From positions 1 to 37,339 of the forward strand of contig JASGCJ010000015.1 of assembly GCA_030054195.1 (NCBI GenBank): a stretch of DNA of 37,339 nucleotides, written 5' to 3'. Shown here piece after piece: positions 24,811 to 33,710 of this stretch; position 1 is the stretch's first letter, and every line of letters begins with the position of its first letter. The DNA is from Minisyncoccota bacterium. GTDB taxonomy: Bacteria > Verrucomicrobiota > Verrucomicrobiia > Methylacidiphilales > Verrucolacustridaceae. The notes beneath the pieces are model-generated. The model ran no database searches, was not told where the DNA came from, and worked only from the letters and a program-made list of their open reading frames with translations. Position numbers and translations under genes: made by a program.

Positions 24811-27800
24811 TTAAAATCCGTAGGCCATCGAAAGGGAAAGATCCCAACCTTTGGTGTAAGAAAGATACGTTTTTTCAACTCCGTTAAAGGTGACCGTTTG
24901 CTGGAAAAGGGGATTCAGCAGGTTCTTTCCTCGAAAGGTGAACTTCCAGTTGTCGGCAAAAGTTTGAGTCAAATTGAAATCGAGCGAAGGTGCGGGTTGC
25001 TCATAAACGTCCGGAAGATAGCCCAAACCTGCGCCTCCTTCTCCTCCCGCCGCAATCAGAAGAGGTCCAGTTACGTTATAAAATAGACCCGCATAAAATC
25101 CCGCTTGGGCATTATTATAATCCAATCCGGCATTGATGATGTAAAGCGGCTGCCCTTGGAGAGGACGGTTGGGGGCAATTCCCAATTCGGTTCTCTGATC
25201 TTGCTGTTCCTGACTCAAGTCCACCTGAGATTGAATGTAGGTAGTGTTGAAGTTTATGGAAAAGTCCCTGAGGACCTCGCTGACCTGATCCAAGCGTTTC
25301 CGTGCTTCGAACTCCGCCCCCCAAAGAGTTCCGCTGGGGAAGTTTTGATACTGATAAAGCTGCGATTCGCCTTGGGAGACCTGCGTTTGTTCGATTGGGG
25401 CAAGGATGGATTTGTAAAAAAGACTGACCGCTAGGACCTCACCTGGGCGAGGAAACCACTCAAGACGAAAGTCGTAGTTGTTGATTTTCGATAATTTGAG
25501 GTTTGGGTTTCCCACATAGAGCAAAGAATCGGAAAAATCCAAACTAATGACTGGCCCCATCTCTTTAAAAGAGGGGCGTGCAATGGTTTGAGACCAGGCG
25601 AGCCGAAGATTCACATTCTCTAGGACCTCATAGGTAGCAGCCGCAGCAGGAAGAAGATCCAGCTGCTGAATTTTTGCTACGCCGTTAAAATCGCCAAAGA
25701 AGGGAACCGAATTCTCAATATATCCAGGGGACACAATTCGGATGTCTGTGTTTTCATATCGGGCACCCCCCGTCAAGGTGAGTTGCGGAAAGAGCTTTAG
25801 TTCGGCCATGCTATAGGAAGCGATTACTTGCTGATATGCGGTATACTCAGCGGCACCTGTACCACTGCCCGAACTGACTGTGCTGTTGTACATTGACCAA
25901 GCCATTGCCTGATCGCTGCCGTACAAGGCTGGGTCTGGGTTTGTAAACCCCGATAGATTTTCCGACAGAAAAACATCTCCCCAGCTCACATCGGGATTTG
26001 TAGATGTAAATTGAGACACGTCCTGACCTTGGACCCCGGGTGCACCACCATTTCGAAAACTGAACTGATACTGGTTGTAGTCGCGTTGGGTATTATCCAT
26101 GTAGAATCCGGTCTTGAACTTGCTGGGGTTCTCTTTTTCCTCAAAAAATGGAATGCTAATGTTTACGATCGCGTTGTAATCCGACTCTGTCAGCCCACGC
26201 TGGTAGCGAACGACGGGGCTTGCAGGATCTAAAGAAGGCGAAGGATCGGTAGGTTGCAGGGGAGAATAAGTATCGGTTGCAGCGTTGTACCGAGCCTGGA
26301 AAAGTCTTTGATCAGGTTCCTGCAACTGTGCCTGACCCAGACCCCCGACCCAATCGATACTGATATTGCGGGCTTCTGGAAAATTGTTCTTACCGCTAAA
26401 CTGAAGATTCGCGAGTTGTCGCTCCCCATACTGCATGGTTGTGTATTGCAACTGTTCGGCGCCTTTATCCTGAAACTGGAAATCACTTGTATCCGTTGCC
26501 TGCTCGTTAAAAAGAAAGTTTACGGCAAACTGGTGATCTAAATCCCCTTGATAGGCAAGGTTGAGAAGCCCTCCCCACAAGACATCTTCGGTGGCCTTCC
26601 TGTCATTAAAGTCCAAAACTTCCTGTAAGTTTGCTTGGCCTCCCGCGTTGACTAGCTCGTAGTTGGCCCGCTGCGTATTTGGCTGATAGGCGTATTTTCT
26701 CTTGTAACTAAACGCCCCAAATGAACCAAGTTTTTGATCTGCCCCCAGGTCGACAGTATCTCCACCCTGCAAATTTACCGAGGTGTTAGGTCCAGGGGTT
26801 TTCGTCTTGAGCGCCATCACGGGCGAAAGTTGTCTCATGGAACCCGTGATACTTTCCGCAAGTGCCACGTCTTCTGCATTGGTGTTTAGAATCGTTGTGG
26901 GAGTGCTGGCCTTTGCGGTGCTAAGAGCTGGGTTATTGATAACAGAGTCGGGAAAAGCTCGTGAGTTGGCTTGAAAACCAAAGGGTCCAGTCCCTCCGCC
27001 CGAATAAGTCAGAAAATCCGGGTTAAAGGTGGATTGGCTATTATACTCGAGGGCGACCGACATGCCAAAGGAAGGCTTATCGGGGAAGGACTTGGTACGA
27101 ATATCAACACTTCCTCCGGTAAAATCACCTGGCTGGTCGGGGGTGAAGGTTTTAGCTGTGTTGATGCTTTCCAGGGTCGGCCCGGGAAAAAGATCCACGT
27201 TGATCGCACGCTTGTCGGGATCCGAAGACGGCAACCGTCCTCCATTGAGAAGCGTGTTGACGTAGCGATCCCCCAAACCCCGAACGACTACATACTTTCC
27301 ATCCACGACGGTAGTTCCGACCATTCTTTTCATCGCATCGCCTGCAGTCGAGGCCCCGAGTCGGGAGATGAGATCGGCCCCAATCGTGTCCAAAACGGCT
27401 GTGGCCCCCTGTCGCTCCGCGAGGAGACCAACCTCTGAGGTCTTTTCCAGCTCACCTGGGACCACCAGCTCCTCCATCTCCTCAACTTCAGCAATCGTTT
27501 CAACCCGAATATCACTGAACGTCCCCGAGGAAACGGTAACCCCAGGAATCAGCTTTGGAATGTATCCTCCACTTCGAACGTTTAGAGAGTAAGCCCCAGG
27601 GGGAACCCCGCTAATGGTGAAGTTACCCTGATCATCCGTCATGGCTCCAAACGGCGTGTCCAGGAGGACAACAGAAGAGCGTGCGATAGGTTGACCGAAG
27701 TCGGAATCAACCACCTGACCGCGAATGCCTCCAAATCCTTGCCCCCACGATAGAGAATTGATTCCGACTGCGAGAAAAAAGCCAAGGCATAGGGAGCGCC

Positions 27801-27822
27801 GAATTGCGGTTCTAATGAGCAC
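24811..27822 (-). CDS. TonB-dependent outer-membrane receptor
   Basis: A 1003-residue receptor. After a signal peptide (LCLGFFLAVGINSLSWG) comes a carboxypeptidase-regulatory-like beta domain (IRGQVVDSDFGQPIARSSVVLLD ... GVPPGAYSLNVRSGGY, about residues 30-105). Next are a TonB-box-like segment (MEELVVPG), a plug domain (YVVVRGLGDRYVNTLLNGGRLPS, then FTGGSVDIRTKSFP) and a 22-strand-type barrel ending in aromatic Phe (LSLSMAYGF). It imports a scarce ligand using energy from TonB; the ligand is not readable. The plug type is common in Bacteroidota, Xanthomonadales and Verrucomicrobiota. The start is GTG at 27822, weakly supported. It diverges from three barrels and the ExbB/ExbD/TonB operon, its likely energy source. 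Confidence 0.92.
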   Translation of the reverse strand: MLIRTAIRRSLCLGFFLAVGINSLSWGQGFGGIRGQVVDSDFGQPIARSSVVLLDTPFGAMTDDQGNFTISGVPPGAYSLNVRSGGYIPKLIPGVTVSSGTFSDIRVETIAEVEEMEELVVPGELEKTSEVGLLAERQGATAVLDTIGADLISRLGASTAGDAMKRMVGTTVVDGKYVVVRGLGDRYVNTLLNGGRLPSSDPDKRAINVDLFPGPTLESINTAKTFTPDQPGDFTGGSVDIRTKSFPDKPSFGMSVALEYNSQSTFNPDFLTYSGGGTGPFGFQANSRAFPDSVINNPALSTAKASTPTTILNTNAEDVALAESITGSMRQLSPVMALKTKTPGPNTSVNLQGGDTVDLGADQKLGSFGAFSYKRKYAYQPNTQRANYELVNAGGQANLQEVLDFNDRKATEDVLWGGLLNLAYQGDLDHQFAVNFLFNEQATDTSDFQFQDKGAEQLQYTTMQYGERQLANLQFSGKNNFPEARNISIDWVGGLGQAQLQEPDQRLFQARYNAATDTYSPLQPTDPSPSLDPASPVVRYQRGLTESDYNAIVNISIPFFEEKENPSKFKTGFYMDNTQRDYNQYQFSFRNGGAPGVQGQDVSQFTSTNPDVSWGDVFLSENLSGFTNPDPALYGSDQAMAWSMYNSTVSSGSGTGAAEYTAYQQVIASYSMAELKLFPQLTLTGGARYENTDIRIVSPGYIENSVPFFGDFNGVAKIQQLDLLPAAAATYEVLENVNLRLAWSQTIARPSFKEMGPVISLDFSDSLLYVGNPNLKLSKINNYDFRLEWFPRPGEVLAVSLFYKSILAPIEQTQVSQGESQLYQYQNFPSGTLWGAEFEARKRLDQVSEVLRDFSINFNTTYIQSQVDLSQEQQDQRTELGIAPNRPLQGQPLYIINAGLDYNNAQAGFYAGLFYNVTGPLLIAAGGEGGAGLGYLPDVYEQPAPSLDFNLTQTFADNWKFTFRGKNLLNPLFQQTVTFNGVEKTYLSYTKGWDLSLSMAYGF

Positions 27823-27996
27823 CCCTCTTTTCTGAATTCAATCAGGCAGAACCAAAGGTCAACTTCATCTGGAATACCATATCTTGTGAACTTGAATCCA
27901 ATAAGTTGTGGTGACAGTTCAATGACTCTTCACAAGTTGTTAATTTTCTGAGCAACAACTGGTTGAAGCAATTCTGTCGGTTACCAGCATGCGGCA
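27823..27996. promoter_or_regulatory. Divergent promoter region, TonB receptor / outer-membrane barrel
   Basis: A 174-base AT-rich gap between divergent starts, expected to hold both promoters. AGTTGTT (27935-27941) and AACAACT (27954-27960) form a short dyad that may be an operator. No Fur-box-like 19-mer was recognised. Confidence 0.35.
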
Positions 27997-28767
27997 ATGG
28001 CAAGGGGTGTGCATTTTCAAATAGGCATCGCAGGGTTCCTTATCTTTATTGCCACCGCTAAGGGAACCGACACAGCGGTTCAGGACGCCATGACTCCTAA
28101 TCCTTATGCCCTACCCTCGTCAATCGGAAGTGACCCATCCAAAGAGCTAACCGATGCCCCGATCCCAGGACAAAAGAGTGCCGATGGAGTCGCCCCAGCC
28201 ATTGCCGACTCGCAAGAATTGTCCCCTTTTTATGTCCGAACCGGAGTCGGGTTGAGTTTTATAACAAATGTGGATTACCCAGATTTTGGCATAACGAGTG
28301 CTGTTGAAATGTCTCCTGGATTTGCGACGGGGGTGATGCTGGGCACACAGTTCCACGACAACATTGCCTTCGAGATTGAGGGGGGACTTCTCTACAACGC
28401 GGTTTATTCCAATCAGACTTCGGGAATCACCGCCACCGATCTAACTCAAGTGACCAATGTCCAACTTTTCCAGGTTCCTATGATGGGAAATTTTGTCTTT
28501 CGAACCGATCCACTCGGAGCGACCCGAATTCGGCTCGTAGCTGGAGGCGGAATGGGCGGAATTTTTCGCCAAGTTTTTATCACGGGATCCCCAAACGACG
28601 TCACCCGCAGCCAAACTCTCTCCGCCTACCAAGGGTTCGGAGGAATTCAGATCAACCCTGGGGAGCCCGACCTTATGGTCGACGTCCAGTTCAGGTATTT
28701 GAATTCGATCGGAGGACAATCGGTTCCCTCAATGTCGATTATGGGGACGGTAACCATTCGCTTCTAA
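27997..28767 (+). CDS. Outer-membrane beta-barrel protein
   Basis: A 256-residue exported protein. The N-terminus has a hydrophobic signal (IGIAGFLIFIATAKG), followed by a Pro/Ser-rich linker and, from about residue 75, an eight-strand-type barrel (FYVRTGVGLSFITNV, IAFEIEGGLLYNAVYS, VQLFQVPMMGNFVF, IRLVAGGGMGGIF, VDVQFRYL) ending in Phe (GTVTIRF), the usual barrel-assembly signal. Strand order VPxMxNF, then a Gly-rich AGGGMGG turn, is shared with the next two proteins, so the three are probably paralogues. It is divergent from the TonB receptor. Specific function unknown. Confidence 0.78.
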   Translation: MARGVHFQIGIAGFLIFIATAKGTDTAVQDAMTPNPYALPSSIGSDPSKELTDAPIPGQKSADGVAPAIADSQELSPFYVRTGVGLSFITNVDYPDFGITSAVEMSPGFATGVMLGTQFHDNIAFEIEGGLLYNAVYSNQTSGITATDLTQVTNVQLFQVPMMGNFVFRTDPLGATRIRLVAGGGMGGIFRQVFITGSPNDVTRSQTLSAYQGFGGIQINPGEPDLMVDVQFRYLNSIGGQSVPSMSIMGTVTIRF

Positions 28768-28799
28768 AGACGGCGCCCATGATTCAGCTTGTAACTAAA

Positions 28800-28950
28800 A
28801 AGAACGCGAATCGGATTTTGGATTTTGGATTTTTTCCCGCGGGTGCGGGACACGCTGACACGTGGATTTTAGCCCTGCTTCGCTCAGTCTCGGCCAGCTC
28901 GCTGAGCTTCGCAGGGTTTACAGATTCAGGGGTCAAGAGGTTAAGGTTTT
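28800..28950. repeat. Palindrome-rich intergenic element
   Basis: Three GGATTTT units sit near 28814-28836, followed by CCCGC/GCGGG. Then CCCTGCTTCGCTCAG (28873-28887) and CTGAGCTTCGCAGGG (28902-28916) form a 15-base inverted pair with three central mismatches. The composition differs from neighbouring genes and looks like a dispersed repetitive element lying just upstream of the likely start of the next gene. Confidence 0.5.
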
Positions 28951-28961
28951 TCAAGTCGTGC

Positions 28962-29726
28962 ATGCTGATCTTGGTGTTTTTTTGTGGATCGAATCTGTTT
29001 GCCCAGAGGTTGTCCCTCACTGACGTACAGGCGCAGCCTGTCACAGGTCCGGGCCCTGGCCTGCGAATCGCACTCGGTGGAACGGTCAACTCCGACATGT
29101 CGGTCGCCCAACGGGATTCTCGGGATTATCCGCAGACGAACATCAACCCGCTCTTTTCGAATCAGGTGCAGTTCAATGGAACGGTCAGTTATGAGTCAAT
29201 CGGTTTCAACCCAGGCTTCCGTTTCGATTTTGCCCCAGGCTACCGCCTAAACCAGTGGATCAATTTTGAGTTCGAAACTGGCTGCATCTACAACACGGTC
29301 GAATCGTACACCATTAGTGGAAACGGAACTTTCACGGGGGTTGGTGGAAATCCCAATCTCAATGGAACGATGAAGTTGGATGCGGAAGGATATCTTTTGC
29401 AGGTACCGCTCATGGTGAACGTCGAGTTTTCTTATCCGATCGGGGATGGGTGGCGACCGTTTGTGGGTGCAGGCGGAGGAGGCATGTTTCAAAAGCTCAC
29501 CGTCAGCACGATATCGGGCACGATCAACTACCAAGGGGATTTCAACCAGTCGAACTTCATGGGGGCATGGGAGGCCTTTATTGGTTGCGGCTACCAAGTG
29601 GCTCCAGGATTCGATGTGTCGATCGCTTACAGGGTGGACGGGGTGCTTAGTCCCGATTTTGGGGGTTACACGATGCAGAATTTTTACACCCAAGCGGCCG
29701 AGTTTGAGATGAATTGGAGGTTTTAA
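28962..29726 (+). CDS. Outer-membrane beta-barrel protein
   Basis: A 254-residue exported barrel if read from the ATG at 28962, which opens directly into a signal peptide (MLILVFFCGSNLFAQ). The frame is open back to 28779, but the extra 61 residues come from the palindromic intergenic element and precede the signal sequence, so they are unlikely to be translated. Barrel strands are visible (GFRFDFAPGYRLNQWINFEFETGCIYNTVES, LLQVPLMVNVEFSY, WRPFVGAGGGGMF, AFIGCGYQVAPGFDVSIAYRVDG) with a terminal Phe (FEMNWRF). It is paralogous to the preceding protein. Function unknown. Confidence 0.72.
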   Translation: MLILVFFCGSNLFAQRLSLTDVQAQPVTGPGPGLRIALGGTVNSDMSVAQRDSRDYPQTNINPLFSNQVQFNGTVSYESIGFNPGFRFDFAPGYRLNQWINFEFETGCIYNTVESYTISGNGTFTGVGGNPNLNGTMKLDAEGYLLQVPLMVNVEFSYPIGDGWRPFVGAGGGGMFQKLTVSTISGTINYQGDFNQSNFMGAWEAFIGCGYQVAPGFDVSIAYRVDGVLSPDFGGYTMQNFYTQAAEFEMNWRF

Positions 29727-30053
29727 GGTTAGGGGTGAAGGGGTTAAGGTATTTAGGAAATCGTCTCCACCAACTTTAAGGGGTCAGTTCACAAGGCATG
29801 TAGGGGCCGCTGTCCTTAACGCCGCTCCTCCAAACTTAAACGCTGAGCACGAACGGTTAAGGATAACCGTCCCTACCAAGTCTTCATTCCGCAAATTGCC
29901 GTGTTCATTGTTCAGTCGGTCAACACGGTCGGTTCTGCGAACCGACCCTACCAAGAATTGTTACTAAAACTTATTCGTGGCTAGTTCGCATCGGCTCTGA
30001 ATTGTCACACTACACTTCTCGCTTCAATTGGACGCTGTTTCATTCTTAAGAAG
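29727..30053. repeat. Intergenic region with REP/MITE-like inverted repeats
   Basis: This 327-base gene-free gap contains a perfect 9-base hairpin, GGTCGGTTC (29927-29935) with GAACCGACC (29939-29947) around TGC. A diverged inverted pair also spans about 29804-29876 (GTAGGG...GTCCTTAAC facing GTTAAGGATAACCGTCCCTAC). GTCCCTACCA and GACCCTACCA recur next to the two structures. It looks like dispersed non-coding repeats, not a gene. Confidence 0.6.
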
Positions 30054-31049
30054 ATGCGACTTAGTTTAATTCTTTTTGGAGTCATATGCTTTGGGGCTTT
30101 TGCCACACAAGCCCAAGAGAATTCAGGTCGACTTAGCGTCTCTCCATCTGCGACTCCAACCAACGCAGCACCGACCAATCCAGCACTCCAACCTGTCGCA
30201 AAAGCGCCGGAACCAACGTCGAATGTTGTGGATGCTCCTCTCCCGGAAATTGCAAACCAACCCAAGGTCATCACTCCATCGCAGACTTCGAGCCCGGATG
30301 GACCGAAAGGCCCGCGTGATGGACATTGGTATGCGTCGATTGGAGCAGGGGCCATGGTTCAACAGTTCACTGAGAACGGAACTGCCACTGCAAAAGGCCA
30401 GATTCCTTTGGATCAGGGGGACAATGGGCAATTGGGAACATATATATGTGTCAAGGGTGGTTATGATTTTGCGGTACGGGATGTCCAGCTAGCCTTCGGC
30501 AGCCCTATTCCAATGCGGACCGGCATGGAACTGGAGTTCATCTACCTCGGATCATATGAAAAACTCGATTTGTCTCCAACCTCGACCGGAACAGGGAACA
30601 CTGGAGATCAAGTTCTGCCGAGTGTCGGAACCGAGACTTACAACTTGAACGTATACAATGTGAATTTGAATGGACTTGTGAAATTTGAGGATCTTCCTGT
30701 AACGCCATACTTTGGCGGAGGGGTGGGCTGCGCGGTTCTTTATTCGACCAACCATAAGATGCAAGTGGATGGAATCGATGCAACCGGAAATCCAGTGTCT
30801 TATGAAACTGCGCTTGGCTCAGCCAACAACGTTTGCCTCTCCTTGCAGGCTATTGTTGGATTAGAAAGAAAGATTTATGAAAATCTGAGCCTTTTTATTG
30901 AATACAAGTTTTTGGCTTTTATGGATGTTCAATTCAATTACGGGAACGAGAGCACTACAACGACACCTCCCGTTGCAGGTGGGGCCAGTTCATCCAATGA
31001 CTTTATGGCCCAACAAATCATCTCCTCTGGTCTCAAGTGGAGTTTTTGA
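30054..31049 (+). CDS. Outer-membrane beta-barrel protein with Pro/Thr-rich linker
   Basis: A 331-residue exported protein: signal peptide (LILFGVICFGAFATQAQ), a ~65-residue Pro/Thr/Ala-rich linker (SATPTNAAPTNPALQP), then an OmpA/OmpW-like barrel (WYASIGAGAMVQQF, GMELEFIYLGSYEKL, YNLNVYNVNLNGLVKF, VTPYFGGGVGCAVLY, LSLFIEYKFLAFMDVQFNYG) ending in Phe (GLKWSF). The linker could cross or bind the peptidoglycan layer. The next gene's ATG follows 2 bases after the stop, so it is translationally linked to the DUF3450/ExbB operon, a sign that it works with the energy-transduction complex. Exact role unknown. Confidence 0.78.
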   Translation: MRLSLILFGVICFGAFATQAQENSGRLSVSPSATPTNAAPTNPALQPVAKAPEPTSNVVDAPLPEIANQPKVITPSQTSSPDGPKGPRDGHWYASIGAGAMVQQFTENGTATAKGQIPLDQGDNGQLGTYICVKGGYDFAVRDVQLAFGSPIPMRTGMELEFIYLGSYEKLDLSPTSTGTGNTGDQVLPSVGTETYNLNVYNVNLNGLVKFEDLPVTPYFGGGVGCAVLYSTNHKMQVDGIDATGNPVSYETALGSANNVCLSLQAIVGLERKIYENLSLFIEYKFLAFMDVQFNYGNESTTTTPPVAGGASSSNDFMAQQIISSGLKWSF

Positions 31050-31051
31050 CG

Positions 31052-31867
31052 ATGAACTTTCTAATCTCATTCTTCGCGCTTTGCCTTTTCCAATTCGCCC
31101 CCAGGCTTTCCGCCCAAACGAATGTCCCGACCCCAGTCGCCCCCGCGATGAAGGTGACCAGCGAGACTGCCCCCATCATCGAGGCCACCCGCGAAACTTT
31201 GACCAAATGGGTCGAAACGAAGCAGCTGATTTCCAAAGAGAAATCAGAATGGGCCTCGGGCAAGGACATCCTGGAAGATCGCGTCCGCCTAGCCGAAGCT
31301 GAAACCACCACCGTCCGCGAAAAGCTGAAGGAAATCTCCACAGCCGTGGCGGAAGCCCAGAAGAAGCGGGACGAGTTAGCCGCCCAAAACGACAAACTGA
31401 AAGCCACAGCAGAGAAATCGAAAGCTATGGTCATCGCCGCAGAAAAAAAACTTCGCCCCCTCCTTCCCCAACTGCCCGAACCTCTACGTGAAAAGCTTAA
31501 GCCGATCATTGCCCGGTTTCCCGAAGATTCGGAAAAATCGACCGCCTCCATGGCGGAACGCCTCCAAAACGTTTTGGGTATCCTTGATCAGGCCAGCGCC
31601 TTCAACTCCACCGTGGCCAGCGTGAAAGAGCTTCGTACCTTCCCCGATGGTACGCGCGCCGAGGTCACCACCGTTTATCTTGGTCTTAGCCAAGCATACT
31701 ACACCAACCGCGAAGGCACCTTGGCGGGAATCGGTCACCCTGGACCCGACGGGTGGGTCTGGAAGCCGGACAATGCCAACGGAAAGAAAATCCTCCTCGC
31801 GGTCCACATTCTTGAAGGAAAGGAAAAGGGGGCTACCTTTATTGATCTCCCAGTAAAAATCCAATGA
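31052..31867 (+). CDS. DUF3450-like periplasmic coiled-coil protein
   Basis: A 271-residue exported protein with a signal peptide (FLISFFALCLFQFAPRLSA). A long helical coiled coil covers about residues 45-135 (EATRETLTKWVETKQLISKEKSEW; AEAQKKRDELAAQNDKLKATAEKSKAM). A compact C-terminal domain follows (GTRAEVTTVYLGLSQAYYTNREG ... GWVWKPDN). This architecture and position match DUF3450 proteins, which accompany large ExbB, ExbD and TonB genes in many Gram-negatives; their role is unproven. The ATG at 31052 is preferred over a GTG at 31037. Its stop overlaps the ExbB start by 4 bases. Confidence 0.78.
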   Translation: MNFLISFFALCLFQFAPRLSAQTNVPTPVAPAMKVTSETAPIIEATRETLTKWVETKQLISKEKSEWASGKDILEDRVRLAEAETTTVREKLKEISTAVAEAQKKRDELAAQNDKLKATAEKSKAMVIAAEKKLRPLLPQLPEPLREKLKPIIARFPEDSEKSTASMAERLQNVLGILDQASAFNSTVASVKELRTFPDGTRAEVTTVYLGLSQAYYTNREGTLAGIGHPGPDGWVWKPDNANGKKILLAVHILEGKEKGATFIDLPVKIQ

Positions 31868-33705
31868 AACATCACTATCTCTTCCTGCTGTCTTGCTTGG
31901 CCCTGGGTGGGTCAGCATGGGCTGAGGCCACCGCCCCATCCGATGCCAAAATGGATCTCCGTGCCCCTAAAGCGGAGTTTGTTGCGCCCCCATCGGACAA
32001 ACCCTCAGCCCCCGAGCCTGCTCCCGCTCCCTCCATCCTTCCAACTGCCCCACCGAAGGCGACTGATGTTCTGGCAACCGCATCCACAAAAGCCCGTGCC
32101 GACCTAGATGCCGCCTTAAAAGAACTGACCGCAACCCGGGAAAAGATTTCCTCCGAAAAACTGCCCCTCAGCAAAAAGCTATCCCTTGCCGAAGACGACC
32201 TCGCCCTTGCCCGTAAAGAACTGGATCTTGCCCAGCGTGCCCGGGACATGAAAAACCTCGATCAATCCTCCCTCAAAGCCGAAATCAAACAGCGCGAAGA
32301 AGAAAACACCTACATGCTGAATCTTCTCAACGAGTTCGGCAGGAATTTCGGGGAAAAGAGCATTCATATTTCCGAGCGTTCAGGCCACCGCGAGAAAATC
32401 GACCTAGCCAAAGCCACTCACGAAAACAGCAATGCTTCCCATGAAGACAAGTTCAAAGCCTCGTTCCGGATCGTAGATGCCGCCCTTAGCCGAATCGGCG
32501 ACCTGCTCGGTGGCCACAGCTATCCAGGCGTGGCTCTGGATGCACAAGGCGGGCTGGTCGAAGGCAAGTTTGCCCAGATTGGCCCGATGGTTCTTTTCTC
32601 CTCTGCAGATGGCGCAGTTGCAGGTTGGGCCTCCGAAGCCAAGGGATCGAAAGAAACGGTCCTCAAAGGCGCAGAGCACTCGAAAATCTTTGGCCCTGCC
32701 TTTGCCTCCATGATGGCGGGTGGTGAGGGCGTTATCCCTTCCGACTTCACCATGGGTCAGGCCCTCAGAAATTACGGAAACAAAAATTCGATCATCCGCA
32801 CTTTCATCCACGGTGGACCCATCATGTGGCCACTACTTCTTTCCGCCATCGTTGCTGCTGTTGTTTCCCTCGAGCGCTCCCTATTCATCGTCTCTGAAAA
32901 ACGCCGCCAAAATCCTGAGCAGGTTGAAAAGATTTTCGCTTTGGTAGAAAGTGGTAACCAGCCGGCGGCCATCCAAGTCGCCAACTCCTCCACCGATTTT
33001 GTGGCTCGCGTCCTCGGCTTTGCCCTTGCCAACGCTAACCTTTCGATCGGCCAAGCCATTAGCAAGGCCAGCGCGGTGGAGCTGAAGCGGTTTAGTCGTG
33101 GTCTGCCTATCCTTGATACCATTATTACGGCAGCGCCCTTGTTGGGACTGTTGGGCACGGTGACGGGTATGATGAACACCTTTAGCATGATGGGTGGGGA
33201 TGAGTTAGGCGCACCGACGGCGATCACGGGTGGTATCGCCGAAGGCTTGATCGCAACCGCCTTCGGTCTGTTGATCGCGATCACCTGCTTGTTCCCCAAC
33301 AACTATCTCAATGCCCGAATCGAATCAGCCCAACACGAAATGGAAGATGCAGGTCGCCGACTTGAACTGATGCTGATGGCAGAAAAAGCCTTCGAAAGGG
33401 CCAGCCAATCCCACGGAGGGGATCATGGAAATCCACCTCCCCCCCCACGTTCGACTCCACCTTCACCGCCCACTCCTTCTTCCTCTCCTTCGACCGCAGC
33501 CACCCGCATGCCCGTGACTCCTCCCAGCTCGGTCGTGCCCCCAGCAAAACCAGCTCCCTCTCTTCCTTCGGTGACTCCACCGACTCCCCGCCTCCAAGCC
33601 AAACCTGCAATCCCGGCGAAGAAACCAGCCGTTGGCAAAATTGGCATCAACCTTCTCTCCATCTTTAAGCCCAAATCGAGCGGCCCCTCCACAGGAAAGG
33701 CCTAA
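31864..33705 (+). CDS. Large ExbB/TolQ-like proton channel with periplasmic coiled coil and Pro-rich tail
   Basis: A 613-residue inner-membrane protein, far longer than ExbB (about 240). Order: signal peptide (YLFLLSCLALGGSAWA); Pro/Ala linker; coiled coil at about 65-145; a periplasmic domain to about 310; then the MotA/TolQ/ExbB channel. Its helices are GPIMWPLLLSAIVAAVVSLERSLFI (first half about 318), LPILDTIITAAPLLGLLGTVTGM (about 412) and ITGGIAEGLIATAFGLLIAI (about 452), with the family's GLLGTVxGM and GxAEALxxTxxGL-type motifs. Residues about 519-613 form a Pro/Ser-rich cytoplasmic tail (PPSPPTPSSSPSTAATR). It should use proton flow to energise TonB with ExbD. No separate small ExbB is present, although related operons often have one. 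Confidence 0.85.
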   Translation: MKHHYLFLLSCLALGGSAWAEATAPSDAKMDLRAPKAEFVAPPSDKPSAPEPAPAPSILPTAPPKATDVLATASTKARADLDAALKELTATREKISSEKLPLSKKLSLAEDDLALARKELDLAQRARDMKNLDQSSLKAEIKQREEENTYMLNLLNEFGRNFGEKSIHISERSGHREKIDLAKATHENSNASHEDKFKASFRIVDAALSRIGDLLGGHSYPGVALDAQGGLVEGKFAQIGPMVLFSSADGAVAGWASEAKGSKETVLKGAEHSKIFGPAFASMMAGGEGVIPSDFTMGQALRNYGNKNSIIRTFIHGGPIMWPLLLSAIVAAVVSLERSLFIVSEKRRQNPEQVEKIFALVESGNQPAAIQVANSSTDFVARVLGFALANANLSIGQAISKASAVELKRFSRGLPILDTIITAAPLLGLLGTVTGMMNTFSMMGGDELGAPTAITGGIAEGLIATAFGLLIAITCLFPNNYLNARIESAQHEMEDAGRRLELMLMAEKAFERASQSHGGDHGNPPPPPRSTPPSPPTPSSSPSTAATRMPVTPPSSVVPPAKPAPSLPSVTPPTPRLQAKPAIPAKKPAVGKIGINLLSIFKPKSSGPSTGKA

Positions 33706-33710
33706 GCAAA

